Of a stretch of DNA of 30,947 bases, positions 15,173 through 23,675 are shown piece after piece. Within the stretch, counting starts at the first letter, position 1. The number at the start of each line of letters is the position of its first letter. This DNA is from an uncultured Bacteroides sp. (GTDB lineage Bacteria > Bacteroidota > Bacteroidia > Bacteroidales > Bacteroidaceae): positions 1 to 30,947 of the forward strand of contig URWP01000006.1 of assembly GCA_900551645.1 (NCBI GenBank), written 5' to 3'. The notes beneath the pieces were generated by a model. That model was not told the DNA's origin. It saw only the letters and a list, made by a program, of their open reading frames with translations, and searched no databases. Made by a program: the position numbers and the translations under genes.

Positions 15173-16176
15173 AAGAAAAGGTTCGGAATATATTCTGGTT
15201 CTTTGGCATCTTTGCCATTGTCGTGATGCTTTGTACATTTGATATGGATTATCAGGAGTTATGGCAGAACCTTAGAAAGGCTGGTATCTGGTTTCCTGCA
15301 GTCATTCTGTTATGGTTGTTCATTTATTTGCTGAATGCATTGTCCTGGTATATCATTATTAGAGACGGGAAGCATGCCTCAGTTCCTTTTTGGAAAGTCT
15401 ATAAACTGACAGTTTCCGGGTTCGCTTTGAATTATGCTACTCCGGTGGGCTTGATGGGAGGTGAACCATATCGCATTATGGAGCTGACACCGTATGTAGG
15501 AGGAAGTAAGGCAACTTCTTCTGTCATTCTGTATGTGATGATGCATATTTTTTCTCATTTCTGTTTCTGGATGTTCTCGGTGCTGCTTTATCTGGTACTG
15601 GAACCGCTGAATCTTGGAATGGGTATTGTGTTGGCAGTTGTGGGAGTATGCTGCTTGTTGGCTATTTACTTTTTTATGAAAGGATACAAGAATGGAATGG
15701 CGGTCAGAACCATCCGGCTGTTGTGTCATGTCCCATTTGCGAGGAAGTGGGCTAACCGTTTCCTGGTAGAACGGAAAGATGCTCTGGAAAGGGTTGATGC
15801 ACAGATTGCTGAACTGCACAGACAGCGCAAGACTACGTTCTATGCTTCGTTAGGATTAGAGTTCTTAGCTCGTATTGTAGGGTGCGTAGAGGTTTTGTTT
15901 ATCCTGAATATTCTGACTTCCAATGTCAGTTTCTTGTCGTGTGTATTGATTATGGCCTTTACTTCGCTGTTTGCCAATTTGTTTTTCTTTTCACCTATGC
16001 AGTTGGGAGCACGTGAAGGAGGTTTCGCTTTGGCGACTGGTGGTTTGGCTATTCCAAGCGCTTTCGGTATTTATACCGGATTGATTACACGAGTACGTGA
16101 GTTGATATGGATTGTAATAGGGGTATTGTTGATGAAAGTGGGCAATAATACCGGTAAAATAGAGAAAAATGAGTAG
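15169..16176 (+). CDS. Lysylphosphatidylglycerol-synthase TM-domain (flippase-like) membrane protein
   Basis: A 335-residue polytopic protein of the LPG_synthase_TM/AglD-type family (UPF0104-like), with roughly eight hydrophobic segments and no soluble catalytic domain. Conserved family blocks are seen: NYATPVGLMGGEPYRI near residues 90-105 and GAREGGFAL near 280-288. Members without the aminoacyl-transferase domain are suggested to move lipids across the inner membrane. It overlaps the CDP-alcohol transferase gene by four bases and the HAD gene by eight, so a role in moving or sorting the lipid made by that transferase is a reasonable inference. A lysine-rich amphipathic stretch lies around 190-215. 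Confidence 0.82.
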   Translation: MKEKVRNIFWFFGIFAIVVMLCTFDMDYQELWQNLRKAGIWFPAVILLWLFIYLLNALSWYIIIRDGKHASVPFWKVYKLTVSGFALNYATPVGLMGGEPYRIMELTPYVGGSKATSSVILYVMMHIFSHFCFWMFSVLLYLVLEPLNLGMGIVLAVVGVCCLLAIYFFMKGYKNGMAVRTIRLLCHVPFARKWANRFLVERKDALERVDAQIAELHRQRKTTFYASLGLEFLARIVGCVEVLFILNILTSNVSFLSCVLIMAFTSLFANLFFFSPMQLGAREGGFALATGGLAIPSAFGIYTGLITRVRELIWIVIGVLLMKVGNNTGKIEKNE

Positions 16177-16894
16177 AAAGTTCGAATTGAAAGGTATCAT
16201 CTTCGATTACGGTGGTACCATTGATACCAATAGCCGCCATTGGGCGGAAGTCTTGTGGGAAAAGTATCAGCTTTTTCAGGTTCCTGTAACGAAGGAAGAG
16301 TTCCGTGAAGCATACGTTCATGGAGAACGTACTTTGGCCAGACAACCTTTAGTAAAGCCTGAACATAATTTTCTGGAAGTCCTTCAAATTAAGACACGTA
16401 TCCAGATGGATTATCTGGTGGAAAAAGGAATGTTGGACCGCAACGATGTAGACACAAATGCTTATGCTACGCATATTGCGGACAGTTGTTATCATTATGT
16501 ATTGGATGTTTTGGAGCGCACACGTCCTGTGGTTCGTGAACTGGCATCACATTATCGTTTGGTATTGGTCTCTAATTTCTATGGAAATATTCAGACCATT
16601 CTGAAAGATTTCCAGTTGGCCGATTATTTCTCGGAGATTGTGGAGTCTTCGGTGGTCGGTGTGCGTAAACCTGATCCTGCTATTTATCGGTTGGGGGTTG
16701 AAGCGATGGGATTCCCTGCCGAGCAGGTGTTGGTTGTAGGTGATTCATTCTCAAAAGATATGGTGCCGGCCAAGGCTGTAGGCTGTAAGGCTGCCTGGTT
16801 GAAAGGAGAAGGCTGGGGGAATGAAGAAATTGATGAGTCGTTGCCTGATATTATTCTGACAGATTTGCCAGACTTGTTATCTTATGTACTTTAA
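16169..16894 (+). CDS. HAD-family phosphatase (candidate phosphatidylinositol-phosphate phosphatase)
   Basis: A 241-residue haloacid-dehalogenase-fold protein. Motif I is FDYGGTID (nucleophile Asp13), motif II Ser135 (LVSNF), motif III Lys167 (VRKPDP) and motif IV GDSFSKD (Asp192, Asp197). The second aspartate usual in phosphatase motif I (DxD) is glycine here, though some HAD subgroups share this. A helical cap lies between about residues 20 and 120. The eight-base overlap with the flippase-like gene and the position directly after the CDP-alcohol transferase make it the natural candidate to dephosphorylate the transferase product, an inference from order only. The cytoplasmic location fits the absence of a signal peptide. 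Confidence 0.85.
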   Translation: MSRKFELKGIIFDYGGTIDTNSRHWAEVLWEKYQLFQVPVTKEEFREAYVHGERTLARQPLVKPEHNFLEVLQIKTRIQMDYLVEKGMLDRNDVDTNAYATHIADSCYHYVLDVLERTRPVVRELASHYRLVLVSNFYGNIQTILKDFQLADYFSEIVESSVVGVRKPDPAIYRLGVEAMGFPAEQVLVVGDSFSKDMVPAKAVGCKAAWLKGEGWGNEEIDESLPDIILTDLPDLLSYVL

Positions 16895-16914
16895 AGACCA
16901 GAGGAGACTTCCAT

Positions 16915-18129
16915 ATGAAGAAACAGCAAGCGACTTTGGTCGATAAAAGATACTTGATTCCGTTCGTGTTATTGACTTCCCTGTTTTTCCTGTGGGGATT
17001 TGCACATGCCATCCTGGATGTTATGAATAAGCATTTTCAGGAATTGCTGTCTATAACGAAAACGCATTCGGCCTTCATTCAGGCTACTATGTATCTGGGT
17101 TATTTTGTGATGGCTATTCCTGCGGGACTGTTCATAACCAAATATGGATATCGGAGGGGAGTCGTGTTCGGATTATTGTTGTATGGCGTTGGTGCTTTAT
17201 TGTTCATTCCCGGACAATATTGGTTGTCATTCAATTTCTTTTTGTTCTCTCTGTTTGTTATCGGTTGTGGTTTGACTTTTTTGGAGACTGCGGCCAATCC
17301 GTATGTTACGGAACTTGGGCCTCGGGAAACTGCGGCCAGTCGATTGAATTTTGCACAGTCCTTCAATGGCTTAGGATGTATTTGTGCTCCTTTGTTGGCT
17401 GGCTTGCTTCTCTTTTCAGAGGATGATTCCATTGGAAGTGGAAATATTGCTATTCCTTATGCAGGAATGGGGATTGTCGTACTTCTGGTAGCTGTTGTCT
17501 TCTCAAAAGTACAATTACCTGAAATCAAGCACGAAATAGAGGTGGATGCGTCAGGGCATCAGGTAGGACTTTGGTCTCATAGGCTGTTCGTGTTTGGCCT
17601 GATAGCCTTATTCGCATACGAAGTGAGTGAAATTTCTATCAATAGCTTCTTTATTAATTACGTCGTAGACCAAGGTTGGATGAGTGCTCGTGATGCTTCA
17701 TTGGCCTTGTCGTTCGGAGGATTGAGTTTTTTCATGGTCGGACGTTTTCTGGGAAGTTGGATTATGCGTCGTGTCCCTGCTGAGAAAATGTTGTTGAGTT
17801 GTGCTATAGGGACTGTAGTGACGACTTCAATTGTTATTCTTAATGCAGGATGGCTTTCTTTAGGTGCTTTAGTCTGTGGCTATGCATTCGAAGCCATTAT
17901 GTTCCCTACCATCTTTGCTTTGGCTTTAAGAGGGCTGGGAAATCATACGAAGCGTGCTTCATCGTTCCTGATGATGTCGCCGGTGGGCGGTGTCGTAGGA
18001 CCATTGTTGATGGGGTATGTAGCCGATTGTACTACGATAGCTTGGTCATTTCTGGTTCCGTGGGCCGGGTATGTGGTCGTAGGGCTGTATGCCTGGAAGA
18101 TGGTTGCTGTCAGCAAATCTTCCAAGTGA
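16915..18129 (+). CDS. FHS-family MFS sugar permease (GlcP/FucP-like)
   Basis: A 404-residue inner-membrane proton symporter of the fucose-galactose-hexose family, with about 12 helices. The family blocks FFLWGFAHAILDVMNKHFQ in TM1, LETAANPYV in TM4 and RLNFAQSFNGLG in TM5 are clear. Relatives carry fucose, glucose, galactose or N-acetylglucosamine; the exact substrate cannot be told. It follows the HAD gene by 20 bases and ends just ahead of a strong bidirectional terminator. Because the neighbouring PfkB kinase and inositol-phosphate synthase may handle inositol or a sugar, an uptake role for that pathway is possible but unproven. Confidence 0.88.
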   Translation: MKKQQATLVDKRYLIPFVLLTSLFFLWGFAHAILDVMNKHFQELLSITKTHSAFIQATMYLGYFVMAIPAGLFITKYGYRRGVVFGLLLYGVGALLFIPGQYWLSFNFFLFSLFVIGCGLTFLETAANPYVTELGPRETAASRLNFAQSFNGLGCICAPLLAGLLLFSEDDSIGSGNIAIPYAGMGIVVLLVAVVFSKVQLPEIKHEIEVDASGHQVGLWSHRLFVFGLIALFAYEVSEISINSFFINYVVDQGWMSARDASLALSFGGLSFFMVGRFLGSWIMRRVPAEKMLLSCAIGTVVTTSIVILNAGWLSLGALVCGYAFEAIMFPTIFALALRGLGNHTKRASSFLMMSPVGGVVGPLLMGYVADCTTIAWSFLVPWAGYVVVGLYAWKMVAVSKSSK

Positions 18130-18142
18130 TTATGGATAAATG

Positions 18143-18202
18143 AAAAAGCGGGACGGCAGATGCACACCCTAAAAAAGGTAAGCATCTGCCGTCCCGCTTT
18201 TT
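18143..18202. terminator. Long bidirectional terminator between permease and PfkB kinase genes
   Basis: A perfect 21-pair stem (18143-18163 with 18182-18202) around an 18-base loop, with A5 before and T6 after. It ends the plus-strand run and the minus-strand kinase gene. The stem is unusually long and without mismatch. Confidence 0.92.
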
Positions 18203-18225
18203 TGTTCGGAAAACTCTTACGAAAG

Positions 18226-19122
18226 TCAAATAACCTGAGGGCGTAGATTACTGTTTCGGATGATGTTCCAAACTTGTTCTTCAGTTCCGCTGAACGGACC
18301 GGATTTTTCCAGTTTGATGGTTGACATAGCTGCGGCAAAACATCCGGCCTCTTCGTATGAAGCACCTTTGTTACGCATATACAGGTATCCCATAGCATAA
18401 GTATCTCCACATCCTGTTGCATCCACTACTTCTTTAGGAGGGTATGCCGGAATCTGGTGAAAGACACCTTCCGCATAAATCAGTGATCCCAGACTTCCCA
18501 ATGTGAGCAACACTTCTTTTACACCCCATTCTGCCAGTTGTAGAGCTGCTTGTTTAGCGTCTTTGTATCCCGTCAGAACTTCAGCCTCGTGTTCATTTAC
18601 TTTCAAGATGTCTATGTACTTAAGTGCTTCCCGCTTATCTTTCCAATCAACGGGAAAAACTTTTTCTCCTCGTACTTCACGCAGATAGCCTTGCGCATCA
18701 ACGGCTAAAATGCCTTTCCCGGAAAGTAGTTTGACGACATCCAATGAAAAGTCGTCCGATAACAAGCTTCCCAAATGAAAGATGCGAGCTTCTTCATTCT
18801 TCAGTTCTTCTACTGTAAACGGATCAGCTTTTGCCAGTACACGTTGGGTACGGTTGTCCTGATTTTCTCCGTAGACGTTTTCAAAATATACCGTTTTTCT
18901 ACTCGGAAGCACCTCTACCTGTATTCCAGCCGACCGCATTTCTTCGACAGCTTTGTATTCGCTGGGAGCCAATGCCGTAACCAGTTTGTAGTTGTCTTTA
19001 TCTTTCAGGTGCTTGATGCCGTGTGAGAAATAATAAGAAGTTCCTCCCGGCATATAGGTCGTTTGTTTAGGAGTCACTATCTTGTCCAGTGTGATGTGTC
19101 CTATGCAACAGATGTCATTCAT
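18226..19122 (-). CDS. PfkB-family carbohydrate/inositol kinase
   Basis: A 298-residue ribokinase-fold kinase. The N-terminal substrate-side motif is PGGTSYY (25-31) and the C-terminal ATP/anion-hole motif is DATGCGDTY (234-242), with Asp240 as the catalytic base; an NEHEAEVL segment lies near 176-183. PfkB kinases phosphorylate sugars, nucleosides or, in plants and some archaea, myo-inositol. The gene is divergent from inositol-phosphate synthase, which suggests either an inositol kinase or a kinase for the substrate of the neighbouring permease. The sequence does not separate these options. Its stop is 23 bases from the shared terminator. Confidence 0.85.
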   Translation of the reverse strand: MNDICCIGHITLDKIVTPKQTTYMPGGTSYYFSHGIKHLKDKDNYKLVTALAPSEYKAVEEMRSAGIQVEVLPSRKTVYFENVYGENQDNRTQRVLAKADPFTVEELKNEEARIFHLGSLLSDDFSLDVVKLLSGKGILAVDAQGYLREVRGEKVFPVDWKDKREALKYIDILKVNEHEAEVLTGYKDAKQAALQLAEWGVKEVLLTLGSLGSLIYAEGVFHQIPAYPPKEVVDATGCGDTYAMGYLYMRNKGASYEEAGCFAAAMSTIKLEKSGPFSGTEEQVWNIIRNSNLRPQVI

Positions 19123-19148
19123 AAAATATTGTTGACTAAATTCGGCCG

Positions 19149-19156
19149 CAAAATTA
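19149..19156 (-). promoter_or_regulatory. Putative -7 box for the PfkB kinase gene
   Basis: On the minus strand this reads TAATTTTG, 26 bases before the kinase ATG. No clear TTTG -33 box is found at the normal distance. Confidence 0.45.
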
Positions 19157-19369
19157 CATATATTTTTTAAGATACAGTCTTAACAGTTGGATTTACTACT
19201 TTGTTTTAAATTATCTAAACATCTTTTAATATTGAAGGGTATCTTCTAAATATCTCATCTTTAGAGGAATATGAGCGCTAAAATGTCCCTTTTTAAAGAT
19301 TTTCTGTTCCAAAAGTATCTTTTGAGGGCAGATTTCAGTTTTTTTATTTTATGGTATGGCTTTATTTTC

Positions 19370-19377
19370 TATATTTG
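19370..19377 (+). promoter_or_regulatory. Putative -7 box for inositol-phosphate synthase
   Basis: TATATTTG is a full match to TAnnTTTG. The expected -33 zone (about 19343-19350) is T-rich but lacks TTTG. Transcription would start near 19384 and give a leader of about 70 bases. Confidence 0.5.
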
Positions 19378-19401
19378 GGCAGTTTAATGTTTACCTAAGT
19401 G

Positions 19402-19419
19402 TTCCCTTCAGAAAGGGAA
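19402..19419 (+). repeat. Small inverted repeat in the inositol-phosphate synthase leader
   Basis: TTCCCTT (19402-19408) and AAGGGAA (19413-19419) form a seven-pair hairpin with a four-base loop, placed in the predicted 5' leader 33 bases before the ATG. There is no T tract, so it is not a terminator; it might affect mRNA stability or bind a regulator. Confidence 0.55.
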
Positions 19420-19452
19420 TATTTAACTAGATACTAGGAAAAGATTTGAAAA

Positions 19453-20760
19453 ATGGAAAAAAAGAATGTAAAACCTGCAAGTGGTAAACTTGGGGTAATG
19501 TGTGTAGGTTTGGGAGCTGTAGCCACTACATTTATTACGGGAGTTTTAATGGTTAGAAAAGGTTTGTCAAAACCGGGCGGCTCAATGACCCAGTATGATA
19601 AGATTAGAGTAGGTAAGGGGGAAAACCAGAAATATCTGCCTTATAAAGAAATAGTGCCGATTGCCGATTTGAATGATATTGTATTCGGTGCATGGGATGT
19701 ATTCCCGGAGAATGCCTATCAGTCTGCTATTCATTGTGAGGTCCTGAAGGAAAAAGATATTGAACCGGTAAAGGATGAATTGGTACGGATTATACCGATG
19801 AAGGCTGCTTTCGACCGTAATTTTGCCAAACGTCTGGATGGCTCCAATGTAAAGGATGCCGCTACACGTTGGGACATGGTAGAACAGTTGCGTGAGGATA
19901 TTCGCCGTTTCAAGGCTGAAAATAATTGTGAACGCATTGTTGTATTGTGGGCTGCGTCTACGGAAATATATGTTCCGGTTTGTGAAGAAGTTCATGGAAC
20001 ATTAGCTGCTTTGGAAAAGGCAATGAAGGCCGATGACCGTGAGCATGTAGCTCCGTCTATGTGTTATGCTTATGCAGCTTTGGCAGAAGGGGCTCCTTTT
20101 ATTATGGGTGCTCCGAATACGACTGTCGATATTCCTGCAATGTGGGAAATGGCAGAAAAAAACAAAATGCCGATTGCAGGTAAAGATTTCAAGACCGGTC
20201 AGACGTTGGTTAAATCCGGTTTCGCTCCGATTATCGGAACTCGTTGTTTGGGATTATCCGGTTGGTTCTCTACCAATATTCTGGGTAACCGTGACGGTTT
20301 GGTATTGGATGAGCCGGCTAATTTCCATACGAAAGAGGTAAGTAAGCTTTCTACGCTGGAATCTATTCTGGAACCGGAGAAACAGCCGGATTTGTATACG
20401 GACTACTATCATAAAGTACGTATCAACTATTATCCTCCTCGTAATGACAACAAAGAAGGATGGGATAATATTGATATTTTCGGATGGATGGGTTATCCGA
20501 TGCAGATTAAGATTAACTTCCTGTGCCGTGACTCTATCCTGGCTGCTCCTTTGTGCTTGGATTTGGTACTTCTGAGTGATTTGGCTGCCCGTGCCGGACG
20601 TTACGGTATCCAGCGGTTCCTGAGCTTCTTCTTGAAGAGCCCGATGCACGATTATACTCAGGGTGAAGTTCCTGTCAATCATTTGTTCCAGCAGTACGTA
20701 ATGCTAAAGAATGCCATTCGTGAGATGGGTGGTTATGAGGCAGATGAAACAATTGATTGA
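19453..20760 (+). CDS. myo-Inositol-1(3)-phosphate synthase (MIPS)
   Basis: Converts glucose-6-phosphate to inositol-3-phosphate (L-myo-inositol-1-phosphate) in an NAD-dependent three-step reaction; the entry point for inositol lipids. The 435-residue length matches bacterial forms. The NAD-binding turn GLGAVATT is at 19-26, the conserved NTT at 222-224, the active-site block GKDFKTGQT at 243-251, and STNILGNRDG at 273-282. The product could feed the CDP-alcohol phosphatidyltransferase gene about 5 kb upstream, an arrangement like the inositol-lipid locus reported in Bacteroides thetaiotaomicron (recalled, not checked). It is a single-gene transcript by its own promoter box and downstream terminator. 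Confidence 0.95.
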   Translation: MEKKNVKPASGKLGVMCVGLGAVATTFITGVLMVRKGLSKPGGSMTQYDKIRVGKGENQKYLPYKEIVPIADLNDIVFGAWDVFPENAYQSAIHCEVLKEKDIEPVKDELVRIIPMKAAFDRNFAKRLDGSNVKDAATRWDMVEQLREDIRRFKAENNCERIVVLWAASTEIYVPVCEEVHGTLAALEKAMKADDREHVAPSMCYAYAALAEGAPFIMGAPNTTVDIPAMWEMAEKNKMPIAGKDFKTGQTLVKSGFAPIIGTRCLGLSGWFSTNILGNRDGLVLDEPANFHTKEVSKLSTLESILEPEKQPDLYTDYYHKVRINYYPPRNDNKEGWDNIDIFGWMGYPMQIKINFLCRDSILAAPLCLDLVLLSDLAARAGRYGIQRFLSFFLKSPMHDYTQGEVPVNHLFQQYVMLKNAIREMGGYEADETID

Positions 20761-20787
20761 GAATTGTTCTTTGTGATATTACAGTGG

Positions 20788-20816
20788 GGGAGTAGAAGTG
20801 TTCTACTCCCTTTTTT
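20788..20816 (+). terminator. Intrinsic terminator of the inositol-phosphate synthase gene
   Basis: A perfect ten-pair stem (20788-20797 with 20801-20810), a GTG loop and a T6 tail, 27 bases after the stop codon. Confidence 0.9.
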
Positions 20817-20888
20817 ATGAAAAGAATAGATTTTTTTATACCATTATTCATAAAAAAAGGTAAGAATATCGTATTTCGGGGGCTTTGA

Positions 20889-20920
20889 TTTGTGAAAACC
20901 CTTTACTCTATGTAATTTTA
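20889..20920 (+). promoter_or_regulatory. Promoter for the DUF5686 gene
   Basis: TTTG at 20889-20892, a 20-base spacer, then TAATTTTA at 20913-20920. This matches the Bacteroides -33/-7 arrangement with one change in the last -7 base, 38 bases before the ATG. Confidence 0.6.
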
Positions 20921-20958
20921 TTCCCTCAAAGTAAATTGACTAGGCTATTAATCGTTAT

Positions 20959-23598
20959 ATGATAAAGAAATTACTGCTGATTCTTGTATTGTTTCTGGGA
21001 TATACCAGACTTTCTGCTCAGATTCAAGGTGTTGTTGTTGATGCTGATTCTGGAGACCCGCTTCCTTATTTGAATGTTTATTACGAAGGAAAGGGTGTTG
21101 GTACTATTACTGATATAGATGGTAAATATTCCATTTCGTCACATCCGGGATGGACAAAGCTAACATTTTCGATGGTGGGTTACCGTACTCAGGTTATTAC
21201 CGTATCGTCCAAAACAACCCGTTTGGATGTAGAGATGAAACCGGATTTGGTCTTGGACGAAGTCGTCATCAAGCCTAAGAAGGAAAAATACTCTCGTAAG
21301 AATAATCCGGCGGTTGAGATGATGAAAAAAGTTGTGAATGCCAAAAAGGCGAACAACCTGGCAGAGAACGACTTTTATCATTATGACAAATATCAGAAAA
21401 TAACTTTTTCACTGAATAATATTACACAGGATTCTTTGAAGGAATCACCTCTTTTTAAGAAATATCCGTTTTTCCGCGATCAGGTAGAAGTCTGTGATGT
21501 AACAGGGAAAAATATCCTGCCTATTTCAGTAGATGAAACAGTGTCGGAAAAAATCTATCGTAAAGATCCGCATAGTGAAAAGACCATTATCAAGGGGTTG
21601 AATTCATCAGGAGTGAATGAACTTTTCAATACGGGAGATATGCTTTCTACGGTGTTGAAAGATGTATTTCAGGATATCAATATCTATCAGGACCGTTTCC
21701 GCTTTTTACAGTATCCTTTTGACAGTCCGGTATCGAATGCCGGTATCGGATTTTATCGGTACTATATCATGGATACTCTGATGGTGGAACGTGACAAATG
21801 CTTTCATTTGACATTTGTACCGAACAACTCACAGGATTTCGGCTTTACCGGTCATCTGTACATCTTGGCCGATTCTACATATCGAGTAAAGAAATGTGTG
21901 ATGAATCTGCCGAAAAAGAGTGATATCAATTTTGTGGACCACATGGTTATCAACCAAGTGTTTACGGAACTTCCTACAGGTGAATGGGTATTGTCGGAGG
22001 ATGATATGTTATGCGAACTCTCTTACCTGAAGAAATTATTAGGGTCTTTTCAGGTAAGGCGTACTACACGGTACTCCGATTTTGGATTTGATGAGGTTCC
22101 GGAACGTATCTTTAAGCGGAAAGGGGACGAAATAAAGGATATCAATGCCATGATGCGTGACGATAAGTTCTGGGAGGAATACCGTCCTACACAACTGACC
22201 AAATCGGAAAGTGAGATGGATCAGTTCGTAGATAATTTGTCGAAAATAAAGGGATTCAAGTACATTATTTTTGTTGCGAAGGCATTTATCGAAAACTTTG
22301 TAGAGACAGGTACGAAAGACCATCCCAGCAAGGTCGATATAGGGCCTATCAATACCATGATATCCAGTAACTATATAGATGGATTACGCTTGCGTGCATC
22401 GGCTCAGACTACAGCCAATCTGAATCCTCATCTGTTCCTGCGTGGCTATTATGCATACGGTTTCAAGGACGAAAAGTCGAAATACAAAGGAGAGGTGGAA
22501 TATTCATTTGTTAAGAAGGAATATCTTCCACGGGAATATCCCATTAATTCATTGACGTTTTCTTATTCATACGATAATATGTTACCTAGTGATAAATTCA
22601 TGGGTACGGATAAGGACAATGTATTTACTTCGTTCAAGGTTTGTACGGTAGACCAGTATAATTATGAGCGGACAGCAAGTATCAAGTATGAGTTGGAACA
22701 GGTTAACGGTCTGAAAACGACGTTTATGATAAAACATTCCAATTATGAGCCTTGTGGTAAGCTGTTTTATCGTACCTTGGAGGGAGAAGCTCAGCTTCAG
22801 CAGGATATACAGCAGGGAAGTCTTTCCGGTACTGAATGGGTAGCTTCACCTTATAATGTACACGACTTTTCGGTAGCCGAAGCTACGGTTGCTCTCCGCT
22901 ATGCTCCCGGTGAAACTTTTGTCAATACCAAACAGCGTCGGTTACCCGTCAACTTGGATGCCCCGGTATTTACCCTTCAGCATACATTGGGACTGAAAGG
23001 TGTTTTGGGGTCTGACTATACTTATAACATGACAGAGGTGGGGCTGTACAAACGCTTCTGGATGAGTTCGTGGGGAAATATCGATGCCCATTTGAAAGGT
23101 GGAATCCAATGGAATAAGGTGCCGTTCCCTTTGCTTATCATGCCAGCAGCGAATCTGTCTTATATTATTCAGGAGGAGACATTCAGCCTTATCAATAACA
23201 TGGAGTTCCTGAATGACCGGTATGCATCATTGGATGTGTCGTGGAATATGCAGGGAAAACTGTTTAACCGTATTCCTTTATTGAAGAAGCTGAAATGGAG
23301 GGAATTTATTGGAGTGAAGTGCCTGTGGGGGCAGCTGACGGACAAGAATAATCCGTTCCTGGCTCAGAACGCGAATGATCCGGATCTGATGTTGTTCCCC
23401 GGACATTATGATGCTGCCGGAGTTTACCATACATCCAGTTACGTCATGGACCCGAAGAAACCTTATATTGAAATCAGTGCGGGTATACACAATATATTCA
23501 AGCTGTTGCATGTAGAGTACGTACGCCGGTTGAATTACAACGAACTTCCTACTGCCAACAAATGGGGGATTCGCTTCATGATTCGTACAGTATTCTAA
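20959..23598 (+). CDS. DUF5686 outer-membrane protein with CarboxypepD-regulatory-like N-terminal domain
   Basis: An 879-residue exported protein. A signal peptide (residues 1 to about 20, ending at SAQ) is followed by a CarboxypepD-regulatory-like beta-sandwich of about 80 residues (QIQGVVVDADSGDPLPYLNV start). The long remainder is typical of DUF5686 and rich in alternating aromatic strands, ending in phenylalanine (RTVF), as outer-membrane beta-barrels do. No TonB plug is visible. The function is unknown; the family is found across Bacteroidetes and is often annotated as a TonB-dependent-receptor-like or carboxypeptidase-like protein without evidence of activity. It has its own promoter, and the next gene has another, so it is likely monocistronic. 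Confidence 0.85.
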   Translation: MIKKLLLILVLFLGYTRLSAQIQGVVVDADSGDPLPYLNVYYEGKGVGTITDIDGKYSISSHPGWTKLTFSMVGYRTQVITVSSKTTRLDVEMKPDLVLDEVVIKPKKEKYSRKNNPAVEMMKKVVNAKKANNLAENDFYHYDKYQKITFSLNNITQDSLKESPLFKKYPFFRDQVEVCDVTGKNILPISVDETVSEKIYRKDPHSEKTIIKGLNSSGVNELFNTGDMLSTVLKDVFQDINIYQDRFRFLQYPFDSPVSNAGIGFYRYYIMDTLMVERDKCFHLTFVPNNSQDFGFTGHLYILADSTYRVKKCVMNLPKKSDINFVDHMVINQVFTELPTGEWVLSEDDMLCELSYLKKLLGSFQVRRTTRYSDFGFDEVPERIFKRKGDEIKDINAMMRDDKFWEEYRPTQLTKSESEMDQFVDNLSKIKGFKYIIFVAKAFIENFVETGTKDHPSKVDIGPINTMISSNYIDGLRLRASAQTTANLNPHLFLRGYYAYGFKDEKSKYKGEVEYSFVKKEYLPREYPINSLTFSYSYDNMLPSDKFMGTDKDNVFTSFKVCTVDQYNYERTASIKYELEQVNGLKTTFMIKHSNYEPCGKLFYRTLEGEAQLQQDIQQGSLSGTEWVASPYNVHDFSVAEATVALRYAPGETFVNTKQRRLPVNLDAPVFTLQHTLGLKGVLGSDYTYNMTEVGLYKRFWMSSWGNIDAHLKGGIQWNKVPFPLLIMPAANLSYIIQEETFSLINNMEFLNDRYASLDVSWNMQGKLFNRIPLLKKLKWREFIGVKCLWGQLTDKNNPFLAQNANDPDLMLFPGHYDAAGVYHTSSYVMDPKKPYIEISAGIHNIFKLLHVEYVRRLNYNELPTANKWGIRFMIRTVF

Positions 23599-23621
23599 CA
23601 GACTTTTTCTGCCAAATTTAC

Positions 23622-23650
23622 TTGTTCCTACTAAAGTTTTTGTACTTTTG
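23622..23650 (+). promoter_or_regulatory. Promoter for the sigma-54 activator / lptE / TPR / secG unit
   Basis: TTG at 23622-23624, an 18-base spacer and TACTTTTG at 23643-23650, a full match to TAnnTTTG, 25 bases before the ATG. This is a housekeeping-type promoter; no GG-N10-GC sigma-54 site was noticed. Confidence 0.6.
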
Positions 23651-23675
23651 TCATGGTATAACAGAAATGTAGATT

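Larger units (their letters stand above)
19123..19452. promoter_or_regulatory. Divergent control region between PfkB kinase and inositol-phosphate synthase
   Basis: A 330-base AT-rich gap without any credible coding frame. It holds the kinase -7 box (19149-19156), about 200 bases with no feature I can name, the synthase -7 box (19370-19377) and a leader of roughly 70 bases that contains a small hairpin. Its length and position suggest that both genes could share a regulator, but no convincing operator palindrome was found. Confidence 0.5.

Noticed and set aside
18143..18202. Long palindrome considered as a recombination or integrase site
   Set aside because: The T tail, position between convergent genes and perfect stem are fully explained by a bidirectional terminator.
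17943..18422. 159-codon minus-strand frame across the permease/kinase junction
   Set aside because: It runs through the 21-pair terminator and antisense to two clear genes in other frames; an artefact.
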